A stretch of DNA of 64,000 nt from Mycoplasma nasistruthionis (GCF_006228185.1 NZ_CP040825.1:1-64000); one strand, 5' to 3'. Shown: positions 21,601 through 33,977, numbered from the stretch's first letter. Translations and numbers: made by a program. Notes: generated from the letters alone by a model not told the origin.

Positions 21601-24600
21601 ATAAATTTGTTAAAAATGTTGAATCAGTAGCTAGTTTGTTGTAAACATTATTAGCCATTGTTTTTAAGTCGGTTTTATGTTTATTTATAAAATTAGCACT
21701 TAAAAGTTTGATTAATTTAACAACAGTTGGTTCTAAACTATCACCAGAAAATTTAGCTACAAATTTCTTAGAAAGAATGGCTAAAATATCAGTTAATTCA
21801 GTGTAATTCCCATCGTCAGCAAACTCTTCTAGTGCTGAAAAAGCGATATCAAATAAATTAAATTCATTATCTGATGAAATTAGTAAATCAAATAAATCGC
21901 TTAATAAAGCTTCTTTGTTTGTTGTATTTTCAAAGATTCAAGCATAATCAGCATTAGCAATTACAAATTTTTGTACTAGTTTTAATAAAACTGTTTTAAC
22001 AACATTATTTTGTTTTAAGTTGTTAAATGTAGTTTTTAAAGGTTGTTTAATTGATTGTAAGAATTGTTGATTTTTAAGTATTTTTTTAATTAAGTCAGTG
22101 TATGAATCAGATGATTTAACTAACTCGTTGTTGTCCAGTAATAAACTTAAAACACTGTCTAAAATAGTGTTAAATTCACTTGAATTGATAATTGCATTAA
22201 CTAAGCTAACAAAATCGGCTTTTTCAAATCCTAATTGAGCTCAATCAATTGAAATATTTAATGATTCAAATATTTCATTTCATTTGTTATTTGCTTTTAA
22301 TTGATTTACTAAATCTAAAATAAATGATTTAAATCCATCACGAGCATCAGGAGTTAGTTCTAATCTAAATACTTGTTTAACAAAATCAAAATTAGACAGA
22401 TTTAATCATTCTAAGATTTTGCTTGGAAGTTCTGATTTTAAAGAACTGACAGTTAAATTATTAGAATTAAAATAATCAAATAAATTGTTTATTAAATTAT
22501 GTACAACAGATGATTTGGAAACATTGGATAAAAGTTGTGAATAGACAGTTTCTAAAGCTCTTTCATATTCGTTATTAAATGTTAAATTGTTGTTAGTATA
22601 AATTGCTTTAGTTGCTTTAACTAAAGTTTTTTCTAACCTTAAATCAGATAGAAGTTCCAAAACAACAGGTTTAACATTGTTGATTAACAAGTCTTTGAAA
22701 TCATTGTTTGTAATTAAATGATTAATAAAGTTTTCTAAATTGTCTAAATCATTAAATCAAGATGGATTATTGAATAGAATTTCCACTAGCTGATTTAAAA
22801 TACGGTCGAAATAGTTGCTTGGAATAACTAAATTAATTAAGTTTTCTATTTCTGCCTTGTCAACATATTTAGAAATAGTTTCTGAATCAAATATGGAAAC
22901 TAAAATCTTTTTAATCAACGGTTTTAAGTTATTGTCTTGATTTAAATTGTCAATAACTTTTAAAATAATTTGTTTAATTAAGTCAGAATTTTGTTGTACA
23001 AAATCTCTGCCTAAGATTTTCTTAATAAATCCAAGCTGATTATTATCTAGTTTCTGTGCAAAAACTTCAGAAATTTTTGAACCAATTTTTGATAACTCAA
23101 CCAGTGGTAATTGAGCTGTTTTGGCAGTTTCTATTATTTCACCAATTTTGTTAATAATAGGATCAATTAGTTCAAGTTCATTTAATAAATATTTAATTTC
23201 TGCTAATAAACTATTTATGAAATTTGTTCTAACTAAATCACTCGTACCAATGTTATTTCTGTTCATTCAGCTTAGAAGTAATGATTTAATAACATTATTG
23301 TTTAGTTCTGGGTCCAATAAATCATTAATTAAGTTTTTAATCGGTTGTTTTAAACTTTCAAAATCTAAAACAGTTAATAATTTTTGAATTAACTGATTTA
23401 CATTGTTTAAACCCTTAAATTCAGATAAGTTATTTAAAAGTCTTTCAACAAGTGAATTGACAATTTGTTTTGTATTTTGATTTGTAATTAATGAAACAAC
23501 TAAATCTTTTATTTCTTGTTGTGAAATTATTGAGTTTAATTCAGGAATTTTGTTAAGTCCTAAAAGCGAAACTACAGCTGAAGATAGATTTAGATTGTCG
23601 AAATTATCTAAAACATTTTTAATTAATTGTTTAATGAACTCTGAATTATTTTGTAATACATTAGTATCAATTAATAAATCAAGTAATTTAAATAATGGCT
23701 GTTGTTCTTGACTGGCTTCATTAGTGTTTAGTCCTGATAATAATTCATTTAATGTGTCATTAAATGTTTGTGGCAGAACTTGACCTAAGTCAATGTTGGA
23801 TTCAACATTAACATTTTCAATGAAACTTTTAATGAAATTAGATACAAAGTCATTTAAAGTTTGATTTTGAGAAGTGGTTAAGTTTGTTAATAAATCAGTT
23901 GTGAAATTATCAGATTGTTGTCTAGTTAAATTGTTTGTTAAGTTTTTAGATTCTAGAATTTGTCATAAAGTATTTTTTAAAGTGTTTTGCACTTCTGTAT
24001 TCTTTAAAATTTCTCAAACAAAAGTAGTTAAATTTTCAGAAACTGAGTTAACTAAATTTGAATCTTTAAAGAATGTTTTAAGTAAATCAGCATATGAATT
24101 TAATTGGGTAAATGATTCGGAATGATTAACAAATGAATCAACAAAAGCATTGATTATTTTGAAAATTCTGGGTTTTCTATAACTTGTTTTAAAACTTCAG
24201 TTATTGAATCTCTAGAAACTCCAAGATCTCTTAGTGGTGGATAAATAAATGAAGTAGCTAAATTAGCTAAAACATCTGATTTTTGGGTAAATAAGTTAGT
24301 TAAAACAGTATTTAAAGCATCAATTAATTTAGGTTTGTCATGGTTCACTAAATCACTTTTAGCAATAGCCCCTACTAGTTTTAAAATATTACTTTCATTG
24401 AAGAAACTTTCTGTCAGACTTGAAAGAACTTTATCTAAAGTTAATTCATTGTTATTTTGTAATTCAGTTAATTTGTTTTGTAAGTTATCAAAAGCGTCTT
24501 GAATAATGTTGGTTTTACCAAGTTCATTCGCTAAAGAAACATACCCGTGTAATCCATTATTAGCAGAATCTAGAATTATATTTTTTAATTTAGATTCAGG

Positions 24601-26061
24601 GTCAATTTCCTGATAAAATGGCATTTCAAAAATGTATTGTAAAACATCTTTGACTAAGAAATCAATTATGCCTGAAAGACCAATTAAGCGCTTACCAAAA
24701 TTAGATATGTTTCTTAATGTGTTTACTTCTGTTTCATATTTAGATAAGTTATTTAAATAATCAGAAGTTGAATTGCCAAATAATTCAGCATCACTTACTG
24801 CCTTTTCGATTTGATATTCAAGTGCTTTATCAGAATTTAAATAATCTTGTGTTAAATCATAATTTTGAGAATACTTTGTTAAATTAATGCTTGGATTTGT
24901 AATTTTAAATAAATATCCATAGCCATTTTTTTGTATCCAAATGTATTAGGGTGGATATCAAAAAAGATATTGCTTAGTAGGTTGCTGTTTTGCTCTCAGT
25001 AAGGCACGTTATAAGCATTAACTGAATTTAAAGAACCGTCTATTTCTGCTGCAGTTTCAAAGACAGCTTTGTTAATAATACTTAATATTTCTTCAGTAGG
25101 TTTTAAATTAATATCAATTCCACCAAGTAAGTCTTTAAAATAATTGTCAATTATTTGCTTCAAGCCGTTTAAAGCATTGGATATGCGATAAGGTTAATAT
25201 TAGCATTGGGTGCTAATTGTTGTAAAGCTTTAACAAATGTTGTGTATCTGACTTTGATTTCTGGAATTGTTTTGTTAATAACATTATTAACAAAAGTTAA
25301 AAGCAATGAATAATCAGGATTCTTAGATTGAAGATTTCAACTAATTGCAGAATATCTTCTTGTGCTAATGATCTGAATAATAAGTAAATAAAATCATTAC
25401 CACTTAGTGAAACAGTCACTAGATTTGCATCTGCTAAGCGAGATTTAATATCATTAGCTAAAGCAGTTGGTTCAGAACCAAAAACTTGATTTAAGCTTTC
25501 AAATTCTGGTAATTCATTTTCTCTACCTTGAAAATCAATGCCTAGTAATTTAATTCAGTCAACTAATCTAGAAGCAGTTGAAGCAAAGTTTTTAAACTTT
25601 GTCACTCTATTGTTAGTATTCAATAGCCTTGCTAAAAAAGCAGGATAAGATAAACCTGTAATTTCACCATTTTCATTTAATTCACCTTGATAGTCTTTAG
25701 GTAAAGAACCATCAAAACCTGCTGCTATAGAATCTCCTAAAGCAACATATTTAATAGACTGATTAGCTCTAATGAATTTGGCAGCAACTTTTCTTGATTT
25801 TCTTTGAATTTCTAAGTAATCTGTAGGATTTTTAATTTCATCATGAGTTATATTATCTTCACCAGATTTAGATTTTTCATCTTGAGATGGTTTGACAATT
25901 TTGATGATTGCATTTTTATCACTGTTAGGATCACTTGGATTAAGTTCGTTAAAATCTTTTCTTTCTAAAGATTTATCTGATCCAGGAGCTTTACATGATG
26001 CTAAAAAAGCACTTGCTCCAGTGAATGCAAATAAACCCATTAGTAAAAAACTTTTTTTCAT
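15683..26061 (-). pseudogene. Giant SGNH/GDSL-hydrolase lipoprotein with about 3,000 residues of helical repeats, four frameshifts
   Basis: The N-terminus MKKSFLLMGLFAFTGASAFLASC is a lipoprotein signal (Cys23). An SGNH hydrolase follows: VALGDSIAAGFDG (GDS at 109-111), SLSGND and FFDIHPNTFGY (catalytic Asp-His), the triad of esterases and lipases. The rest is nearly all alpha-helical, rich in N, L, I, K and S, with degenerate repeats. One recurrent unit is a (L/I)NxxDYxLΦKxL motif; another is LELxxPΦI followed by a basic helix. The C-terminus differs (aromatic, ending YVRGKTKTDALVLALHNGFMKR). The frame breaks near 25348, 25172, 24930 and 24157, each repaired by one added base; 10,379 + 4 bases is then exactly 3,461 codons. 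I checked the frame from 24157 down to 15683 through most of its length and saw no stop. Confidence 0.8.
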
Positions 26062-26295
26062 CTTTTCCTCCCATACTTATTGCAAGGCAATAGTATAAAA
26101 ATAAGATTATTTATAATTTTACTATTTTAAATAAAAAATTTTAATTTTCATTAAACCTGAAAAAAAGCAAAAAGTTGATTTTTATGTAATTTTTCAATGT
26201 TTTTTACACTTTTTGCATTTTTTAACTCGTAATGTAGAACAAAAACATATATTAATTTGGCAAATATTAATCTTTTTAAGTGCTAAAATGCATCA
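26062..26295. other. Intergenic, upstream of the giant SGNH gene
   Basis: An A/T-rich spacer between two minus-strand genes. It holds a ribosome binding site (GGGAGGAAAAG just before the ATG at 26061) and presumably the promoter. No gene is seen. Confidence 0.6.
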
Positions 26296-26324
26296 AAAAA
26301 CATTAGGTTTTAGACCTAATGTTT
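26296..26324 (-). terminator. Terminator of the lipoprotein gene at 26332
   Basis: AACATTAGGT, TTTAG, ACCTAATGTT with T residues on the minus strand. Confidence 0.8.
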
Positions 26325-26331
26325 GTATTTT

Positions 26332-29300
26332 TTAAGCTAATTTAATTGTGAATGTGTATTCTTTGTCTGAAAGTTCTACAGCATTTTTTCAATTATTTGC
26401 TAAACCATCGCCATCATATTTATACACTTTAGCAGTTAATGAAATGGTTTTTGATTCAGCATCATATTCTACTTTTGCATTAGTAATGGGGTTACCGCCT
26501 TTAATATTTTTTATTGACTCAACAGATTTATCAACTGTTATAAAATAACCATTCATAATTTCGCTAATTTCTGCAAAAACAATAGAATCTATTTTCTTTT
26601 TGCCTTCTTTAGTAGCAACTGTTCTAAGTTTACCAATATCTTTTTTACTTCTAGCAACATGAACTAAAGAACTTTTATCAGTAGGTACTTTGTAATATTT
26701 TGAATTTGGTTTTATAAATTCTTCAATTTTTTCCACAGTTACACTATCAAGTTTTTTAAAAACTTTTGATAGATCAATTGATTCCATAAATTTATCAACA
26801 GAATTAACTTTTTCAGCTGGAGTTGATGAACTTTCTTGTGGTTGATCGCCTTGTGGTTGTTCTGTAGCAACACTATTTTCGCGTGTATCTGTTGATGTAT
26901 TTGTGTCAGTAGTAGAAGGAGAGGTATTTTCTGGTAAAGTGGTTGTTGATGGTTCTACTTGTCCCCTTGTTTCTGCAGGACTATCAGAAACTTGTTTTTC
27001 AGGAGATGGAGTTGATTCTGTAGCACCTGTTGCACCAGAACTATTTGGAGTTTCTGAATTTGTTTTTGCTTCCTCTGTTGATGTATCAGCGGTTTCAGCA
27101 GCCTTAGGAGAAGTTGCTGTTTCAGAACTTTCAGAAGTAACTACAGCAGGTTTAGGAGCGCTGGTATCAGAAGAAGGTGATTCTTTTTCTGTTTGTGAAT
27201 TATTTGAATTACTTTCTGTTGAAGAACTTGGTTGATCTGCTTGAGCTTTTTCCTCTGTACCACCAGTTTGTGGTGTCGATAATGGTGTAGTGGTAGGCTG
27301 TGCGTTTTCTTTTAATGTACCTTCATTAGCTACAGGAGCTGTAGCAAAAGTGAAAGTTTGTTCATGAACATCTTGCCCAGAAAAACTTGTTTTGAATTTA
27401 ATTGTAATTGTTCTTGCTTCTTTATTAAATGCACCTTCAAAATATTTATTGTTCGAAGAAGCTTTTGCATCTAAAGTAGATAAGATTTTTGATAAATCTA
27501 AACCTTCCTTGATTGTTATAACAATGTTATCAACATCATTTCCACCAGAAGCAATTCCAAATCCGTCAATTGTGTTTTTGCTTGATTTATATAGTTGAAT
27601 CAGTCCACCGGCTTTTTTTTGCTTTTTATCATAAGCTTCTTTTTTCTTAACTATTGAATCAAATTTAGTTGCACCATCATATTGTTTATTGCCTTTTGTA
27701 ACTTTAGCAAACACAAATGGTTGCTTATATTCTTCAGCATTAGCAGGTGCGACTTCATTATTATCTGAAGTTCCTGTTGACGGTCTAGAAGAAGGTGTAG
27801 TAGGTTGATCTGTATCTTTAGGTACATACGAATCTAATTTTTGAGAGAAAGTAGCTGTTTTTTGTTCTGTTGCTAAGTCTTTTAAGATTGCGCTTTTCTT
27901 ACCTAAATAAATATTTCCAGGTACTTTTTCGGTTGAAATAGAAACTGTATAAATTAAAGCAATTGGGCCAGGTTGTTCTGAATTTTTAATTTTTGTTCTA
28001 ATTAATTTAACATCAGTAACTGTTGCTTTAATATCTTGTAGGAATGTGCTTGGAAGTTCCATTGAATAGTCGTTAGCCTGTGTTTTAAGTGTGTTTGATT
28101 TTAAAACTAATGATTTAGTTAAAATATCTGTTGTGATTTCGCTAAACGCAACATCATTCATTGATGTTTTACTTAGTTGTGAAAGAATTTTTTCATCGCT
28201 TACTGAAATGATATCTCTTAAATTAAATAATTCAACATATCCAGCAGGAGCAATGTCTAGTTTAGGTAATTGATCAAAAACGAATGAACTTCTTCTAACA
28301 TCACCATGATCTGTATTGGGTTTATGTTTGAATTTTCTAAATCCATTTTTTTCACCTTTTAAGGCAACAAACGGTTTTAATCATACTTTACCGTTTTTAA
28401 CATCAGTATCTACAGCAACAACACCAACATCAAAACGATCATCCATTCCTAAAACTCTTACAGCCTTTGCTAAACTTTCTTCTGAGTAATTACCATTTAA
28501 GACTTTAGCTGCTTTCGAAGTATATCTCGGATCTTTACTTTCAGCAATTTCCAGTTTACTTTTGTTGTTTAATTCAACTGTTAAATTATTGACTGCTGTT
28601 TCTAAAATTTCTTCAACTTTTTGCTTAGTTAAATAACCTTCAATTTCATAAGTTTTAGTAACTTCTTTTTTGATTTGAGGGAATTCTTTTTGTCTTATAA
28701 TAAATTTCTTTTGAACTTTAATTTTTCCAGCATCAATTGATTCTTGAGCTTTAGTTGCTGTTTGTTCATCACTCGAACTTTTTGCCTGTGTAACTAAATC
28801 GACAACAATTGGTTCTTCGTTCGAAATAACTTCAACTAATTCATCACTTAATTGAATGCTTGGAGAAACCAAATCCGAAGCATCACTGCTATAAACAGTT
28901 TTTGTTCCGCTAATTTCAGGTTTTAATTCAGGTTTAAGTGAATCCACATTTAATGCTGAATATGAATCGCTTTCAATTTGATTTTTAACTAAAAGTAATT
29001 TGTCAAATTTAGCAATATTAGTATCAACTAATTTTGACAACTCTTTTAATTTAGCTTCATTTTCCTTAGCTTGTTGACTTAAGTTAACAAGTTCTGTTTT
29101 TTTAGAAACTAAAGCATTTTTATAATCAGGAATTGTTTCTAAATTAGTTTTAATATAAGCATCAAGTTTTGCAATTTTGTCATTGAATTCAACTTGTGCT
29201 TGTTTTAATGAAGAATTGACAGTCACCGATTCTTTGTCGGCCTGCCCACTCTTTTGTTTGGTTTCGTTACATGATGCAGCAATACCAAAAAGCGAAATGC

Positions 29301-29346
29301 TTGATAAAGCTGATAAACCAAGTAAAATTATTTTCTTAAATTTCAT
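26332..29346 (-). CDS. Large surface lipoprotein with a Ser/Thr/Pro-rich linker
   Basis: This 1004-residue protein has the signal MKFKKIILLGLSALSSISLFGIAASC. Residues about 45-110 form a probable coiled coil. Several folded segments follow (about 120-360, 380-500, 540-670), then a low-complexity linker of about 165 residues (about 675-840) made almost only of S, T, P, E, A, N and G. A last folded domain (about 845-1004) begins VDKFMESIDLSKVF. The segment GLDLSKILSTLDAK...FEGAFNKEARTITIKF and the last domain resemble each other, suggesting duplicated modules around the linker. No enzyme motif is seen. It may be an adhesin or variable surface antigen, which is inference from architecture only. 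Confidence 0.85.
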
Positions 29347-29660
29347 ATTATTCTCTCATTTCTGAAATCACAAATTAGAATTGTGTTTCGCACTTTCTAT
29401 TTTGATTGTATAAATAAAAAAATCGTAAAATTTTAAAAAAACATTAATTTATGAAACTGTTTTTTTGCTTAGCAAATCAAACTGCAAAAAATAATTCAAA
29501 ATTCCACAATCAATAATAACTGCATGCAAAAAGATATTTTTTCCATATTTTTTGGAAATATATTTTTGGAAATATAAAGAAAGTTAGAAAATTTATACAT
29601 ATTTAATTAATAAAACTAATTTGTTGAAACAAAACAATTTTTATTAAAATCCAAAACGAT
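29347..29660. other. Intergenic region upstream of the SRP RNA
   Basis: Strongly A/T-rich with no supported frame. Near 29545-29580 the string TTTTTGGAAATAT occurs twice close together. The region presumably holds the promoter of the minus-strand lipoprotein gene. Confidence 0.5.
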
Positions 29661-29664
29661 CTGT

Positions 29665-29670
29665 TATAAT
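29665..29670 (+). promoter_or_regulatory. -10 box for the SRP RNA gene
   Basis: TATAAT is placed 7 bases before the RNA 5' end. Confidence 0.65.
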
Positions 29671-29677
29671 ATTTAAG

Positions 29678-29754
29678 CCATTGGAACAGTAACCCACTAA
29701 CTTGGTCAGGACAGAAATGTAGCATCCACATGAGGAAGTATTGTGTTCAGTGGT
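29678..29754 (+). ncRNA. ffs: Small signal recognition particle RNA (4.5S type)
   Basis: The RNA carries the hallmark apical domain TGGTCAGGACAGAAATGTAGCA (equivalent of GGUCAGG...GGAAGCAGC), which binds the Ffh M domain. The ends pair (CCATTGGA with TTCAGTGG) and a T-run follows. The size of about 77 bases matches the short mollicute SRP RNA. Confidence 0.88.
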
Positions 29755-29811
29755 CTTTTTTTGAAAAAAATACTTTGCTTTTTAAAAAGTCAATGTAAAA
29801 TATTTATGTGT

Positions 29812-29888
29812 GGTCGCGTAGCTCAGCAGGATAGAGCACGAGCCTTCTAAGCTTGTGGTCAGAGGTTCGAATCCTCTCGTGATCGCCA
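29812..29888 (+). tRNA. tRNA-Arg (anticodon TCT)
   Basis: The acceptor GGTCGCG pairs with CGTGATC (two G-T pairs), followed by G and encoded CCA. The anticodon loop CTTCTAA reads AGA/AGG. Confidence 0.93.
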
Positions 29889-29950
29889 TTTTTTTATGCC
29901 TTTTTTGATAAAAAATGGCACTTAAAACAAATTCAAAATATGCAATTTGA

Positions 29951-29995
29951 TACAAAAACAGCTGATTTACTCAATAGAATCAGCTGTTTTTGTAT
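29951..29995 (+). terminator. Strong hairpin terminator after tRNA-Arg
   Basis: GATACAAAAACAGCTGATT ... AATCAGCTGTTTTTGTATC is a 19-bp perfect stem with a loop of about 10 bases. T-rich on both strands. Confidence 0.8.
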
Positions 29996-30068
29996 CTTGT
30001 CGTTTAATCAATTTATGTCATAAAAATAGTATATAATTTAAAAATTAACAACAAGAAAGGAGTTAAAA

Positions 30069-31877
30069 ATGTTGAAATTATTTAAAATTTTGCCTAAAAA
30101 TGTTAAACATATGTTTCTACTTGGTGTTATTATCATTATTTTAAACGTTGCTTTAACTATGATTTTACCAGTGTTATTAAACCAATTTTTACCATTAATG
30201 ATTTCAAATGGAACTAAAGCAAATGGTTTATATGAAATTGAAATTTTTAACACAACAATGCTAAGTGGCAGTTGAAATAAAGTCTTTTATTCTTTATTAA
30301 CTTGTGTTCTTTTAATTTTATTTTTTGCGGTTTTAACCTCATTTTTAGGTATTTTAATTATTGTTTGAGCTGGTGAAAAAGCTTCGAACTTCTATCGTGA
30401 TGCTTTATTTAAAAAATATCAAAAACTTAGTTTGAAAGACATTTCGCAACTAAGCACTGAGAGCTTAATCACAAGAATTAATGATGATGTCGCAGTCTTT
30501 TGAGATTTTTTAGTTGGAGCTTCAACTGCATTAATTAGAGCGCCTTTATTCATTATTGTGGGATTAATTTTTGCGTTTCTAACTGATTTAAGTTTTACAG
30601 TAGCAATTATTGCTGTAATTCCACTTTTAGTGTTTATTATGGGGTTTATTTTTATTAAAGCCCATCCATTAATTCAAAAAAACCGTAAGAATCTAGATTT
30701 AATTACTAAAGAGGCTGATGAATCAATTAACGGAGCTAGATTTATCAAAGCCAACAACTTACAAGAAAAACAATTATCAAAGTTCAGTTTTGCTAACCAA
30801 AACTGATTAAAAAATGAAAAGAAAATTTTTGGTTACTTTGTAATTGGTGCGCCTTGTTTCTTTATGATAGTTAACTTAATTGTTGTTTTCATTTATGCAA
30901 TGGGTTATGGACAATTATCAGAAAATATTCAAAGCAACGCACAATTAATCGCAAAATTAAATGTTTTCATTGAATTTGAGTTTTTAATCGGATTAGGAAT
31001 TCTGATGTTTTCAATGTTTTTAGGTTCATTTTTCAGAGGAAAAATTAGTGCCGGAAGAATTGTTGAAGTTTTAGAACACCCTTATGATGATTTGTTTGTT
31101 AAAGAAGGTCAAACTATTACAGAAAATGATGCAAATGACGCCACATCATACTCAGTTGAATTTAAAAATGTAAATTATAAATATTTTAATTCTTCAGAAG
31201 ATTATTCAATTAAAGATATCAATTTCAAAATTGAAGGTAAACAGACTTTAGGTATTATTGGACCAACAGGTTCAGGTAAAAGTACAATTGCTAATTTACT
31301 TGTTAATAATATGAAATACACTGAAGGTAATATTTTAATTAACGGCAAAGAAGTTAATCAACTTAATACACAAAACTTACATAAAAATGTTGCTATTGTG
31401 TATCAAGAAGCACTTTTATATAGCGGAACTATTAAATCAAACATTTTATTTGCAAATCCTAAAGCATCAAATCAAGATGTTGAAAAAGCACTAAAAGCTT
31501 CGTGTGCTTATGACTTTGTTAAAACATTTTCTGATCGTTTAGATCACCCTGTTGTTCAAGGTGGAAAAAACTTATCAGGTGGACAAAAACAACGTCTAAG
31601 CATCGCTCGTTCATTACTAAATGATCCTAAATTATTAATTTTAGATGACTCCACAAGTGCTTTAGATAACATCACAACAAAGCAATTAATCAAAAATATT
31701 AAAAACGATTACGATTGTACAACAATTATAATTTCACAAAAAATTAACTCAATTAAGCACGCAGATAAAATTCTAGTCATGGTTAATGGTGAAATTCTAG
31801 CTCAAGGAACTCACCAAGAACTATTAAAAACTTGCCAATGATATGCAGACATTAACCACAATCAATTAGAACAATAA
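30069..31877 (+). CDS. ABC transporter, permease/ATPase subunit (degenerate-site half)
   Basis: This 602-residue protein has an exporter-type membrane domain (about six helices, residues 1-330) and an ATPase domain: Walker A GPTGSGKST, signature LSGGQ, Walker B LLILDDSTSALD. Two residues differ from canonical: the catalytic Glu after Walker B is Asp, and the switch His is Gln (IIISQKINSI). It is followed 8 bases later by a partner subunit with the opposite pattern, so they should form one heterodimeric exporter with a single competent ATP site. The substrate is unknown; such pairs move drugs, lipids or peptides. Start follows AAGAAAGGAG. Confidence 0.9.
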
Positions 31878-31885
31878 GGAGCAAA

Positions 31886-33753
31886 ATGAAACAAACAAAT
31901 CAAGACAAAATTTCAATTTGAGCAACCTTTAAAGTCTTAATGTCATATGTCGTGCAAGAAAAGAAATATTTAATTTTAGGAATTATTTTCTCGGTATTAA
32001 ATTGTTTATTTTATGTTGCTGGGAGCTTTTTAATCGGACAAATAGTTGTTAAATTTTTCCAACCTTATACTGGTGAAAATGCTTTACCAATCAGTCAATT
32101 TAACAACGTGTCATTTGCTGTTTGATTAGTATCACTAACAGTTTTATTCCTACTGTATGGACTTTTTAGATACCTTGAACAAAAATTCTTTGTTCAAGTA
32201 GCATTTAATGCAGCTGCTAGATTAAGACAACAATTGATTGAAAAAATATTTAAACTACCAGTTTCGTTTTATGACAATAATAAAACAGGAAACTTAATTT
32301 CAGCCTTAATAGTTGACGTAAATAACGTTGCTAATTCACTGTTTCAAATTTTAGGTGAATCAATTAGAAGTATTTTCAATATTATTATTTCGATGCTGTT
32401 TTTAATCACAATCTCAGGTCTTTTAAGTTTGATTGTAATTCCTGTTTCGTTATTTATGTTTTTATTAGTATTTTTACTAATTAAAAATCACAACCTTACT
32501 TTGTTAGAGTTCAAAATTCATTCGGACAACTTAACGGATTTGTTGAAGAGATGTTAACAAATACCAAAGTAACTAATTCATTTGATAAACAAGATATTAT
32601 TTTTGAACAACTTCAAACAATTACTTCTAACATTAGAAAAACAGCATACAAAGGTGATGTTATTGCTAAGTCATTTGACACACTTTATTCTCTGATTTCA
32701 AACGGAATAATCTTGCTAATTTCAGCCCTTGCAGCATTATTTTTCTTCAAAGGATATAACGCCTTTAGTGTTTTAGGTAATATTACTTTTGATGCTAATA
32801 ATGTAAATGCAAACTTAATTAATTCAGATGGTTCATTTACGCCAGGTTTAATAGTTATGTTTATTGCTGTTAACTGAAACTTCATGGGGCCGTTTCAAAA
32901 CTTACTGTCTACAACGTTTTCAGCTCAAGTCGGAATTGCTTCAACATCAAGAATTTTCAAATTAATGCAAGAAAAACTACCAAATACTGATCATGAAACA
33001 ATTGAGATCAACACCATTAAAGGCGAAATAGAATTTGACCAAGTTTACTTTAAGTACAATGAGCAAGGCTTAGAATATCAACTTAAAGCAGCTTCATTTA
33101 AAGCTAAGCCAGGTCAAGTAGTTGCTATTGTCGGCCCAACTGGTGCTGGAAAAACAACAATAATTTCCTTATTAAGTAAATACTATAACTACCAAAAAGG
33201 GTCAATTAAAATCGACTCACAAGAATTAAGAAACATTTCAACAAAATCACTACGTGATAATATGACTTTAGTACTTCAAGACTCATTCCTGTTCAATGAA
33301 AGTATTTTGGATAATTTAAAACTAATGAATCCAAAAGCAACTAAGGAACAAATTATCGAAGCTTCTAAATTAACCAACGCTCATCACTTTATTATGAACT
33401 TGCCAAACGGTTATGACACAATAATTGAAAACAATGGTGCCAATATATCACAAGGACAAAAACAACTTTTATCACTTACAAGAGCTATTTTAAGTAATAA
33501 AAGTTTATTAATCCTTGATGAAGCTACTTCAAACATTGATTCAAATACAGAACAAATTGTTCAAAAAGCAATGTTAGAGTTAATGAAAGACAAAACTTCA
33601 TTTGTTATTGCTCACCGTTTAAGCACAATCAAAAATGCAGATGTTATTTTAGTTGTTGATAATGGTTTAATTATAGAAAGCGGAAACCATGCTTCGCTTT
33701 TAGCTAAAAAAGGTTTCTACTATAATTTATACACATCACAATTTGATTTTTAA
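31886..33753 (+). pseudogene. ABC transporter, permease/ATPase subunit (partner half), single-base frameshift
   Basis: The repaired length is 622 aa. An exporter membrane domain is followed by an ATPase with Walker A GPTGAGKTT, Walker B LLILDEATSNID with the catalytic Glu, and switch IAHRLSTI. The signature is ISQGQ instead of LSGGQ. Near 32484-32490 the frame ends ...LIKNHNLTLL to a stop; one added A in TTAAAAATC gives LIKKSQPYFVRVQNSFGQLNGFVEEM, the usual exporter coupling-helix region, and 1868+1 bases is divisible by three. It partners the subunit at 30069-31877. Whether the frameshift is real is undecided. Confidence 0.87.
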
Positions 33754-33757
33754 TTTC

Positions 33758-33786
33758 AAAACTCGCTATCACAAAGCGAGTTTTTT
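33758..33786 (+). terminator. Terminator after the ABC transporter operon
   Basis: AAACTCGCT, ATCACAA, AGCGAGTTT followed by a T-run. Confidence 0.85.
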
Positions 33787-33977
33787 AATTCACAAAATTA
33801 ACAAAAAATATGAGAAAAACAGGAACGAAAAGATAAATTTGTTTTATCTTAAACGAACCACAAAAATAAACTTTAAAATTAAATTATTAATAAAATAAAA
33901 AACAAAACAAAATTAGCGACACAAAATTAAAAAGGCAAGTTTCTTGCCTTCTTTGTTGTCTTATACAACGGAGAATA
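33787..33977. other. Leader region of the beta-galactosidase-like gene
   Basis: It contains a hairpin AAGGCAAG-TTTC-TTGCCTT (33932-33950) and a second small one, GTTGTCTTATACAAC, just before GGAGAATAATG. Both lie in the expected 5' untranslated region. No gene is seen. Confidence 0.45.

Noticed and set aside
26903-27235. Plus-strand open frame of 110 codons rich in V, S and E
   Set aside because: Antisense shadow of the Ser/Thr/Pro-rich linker of the minus-strand lipoprotein.
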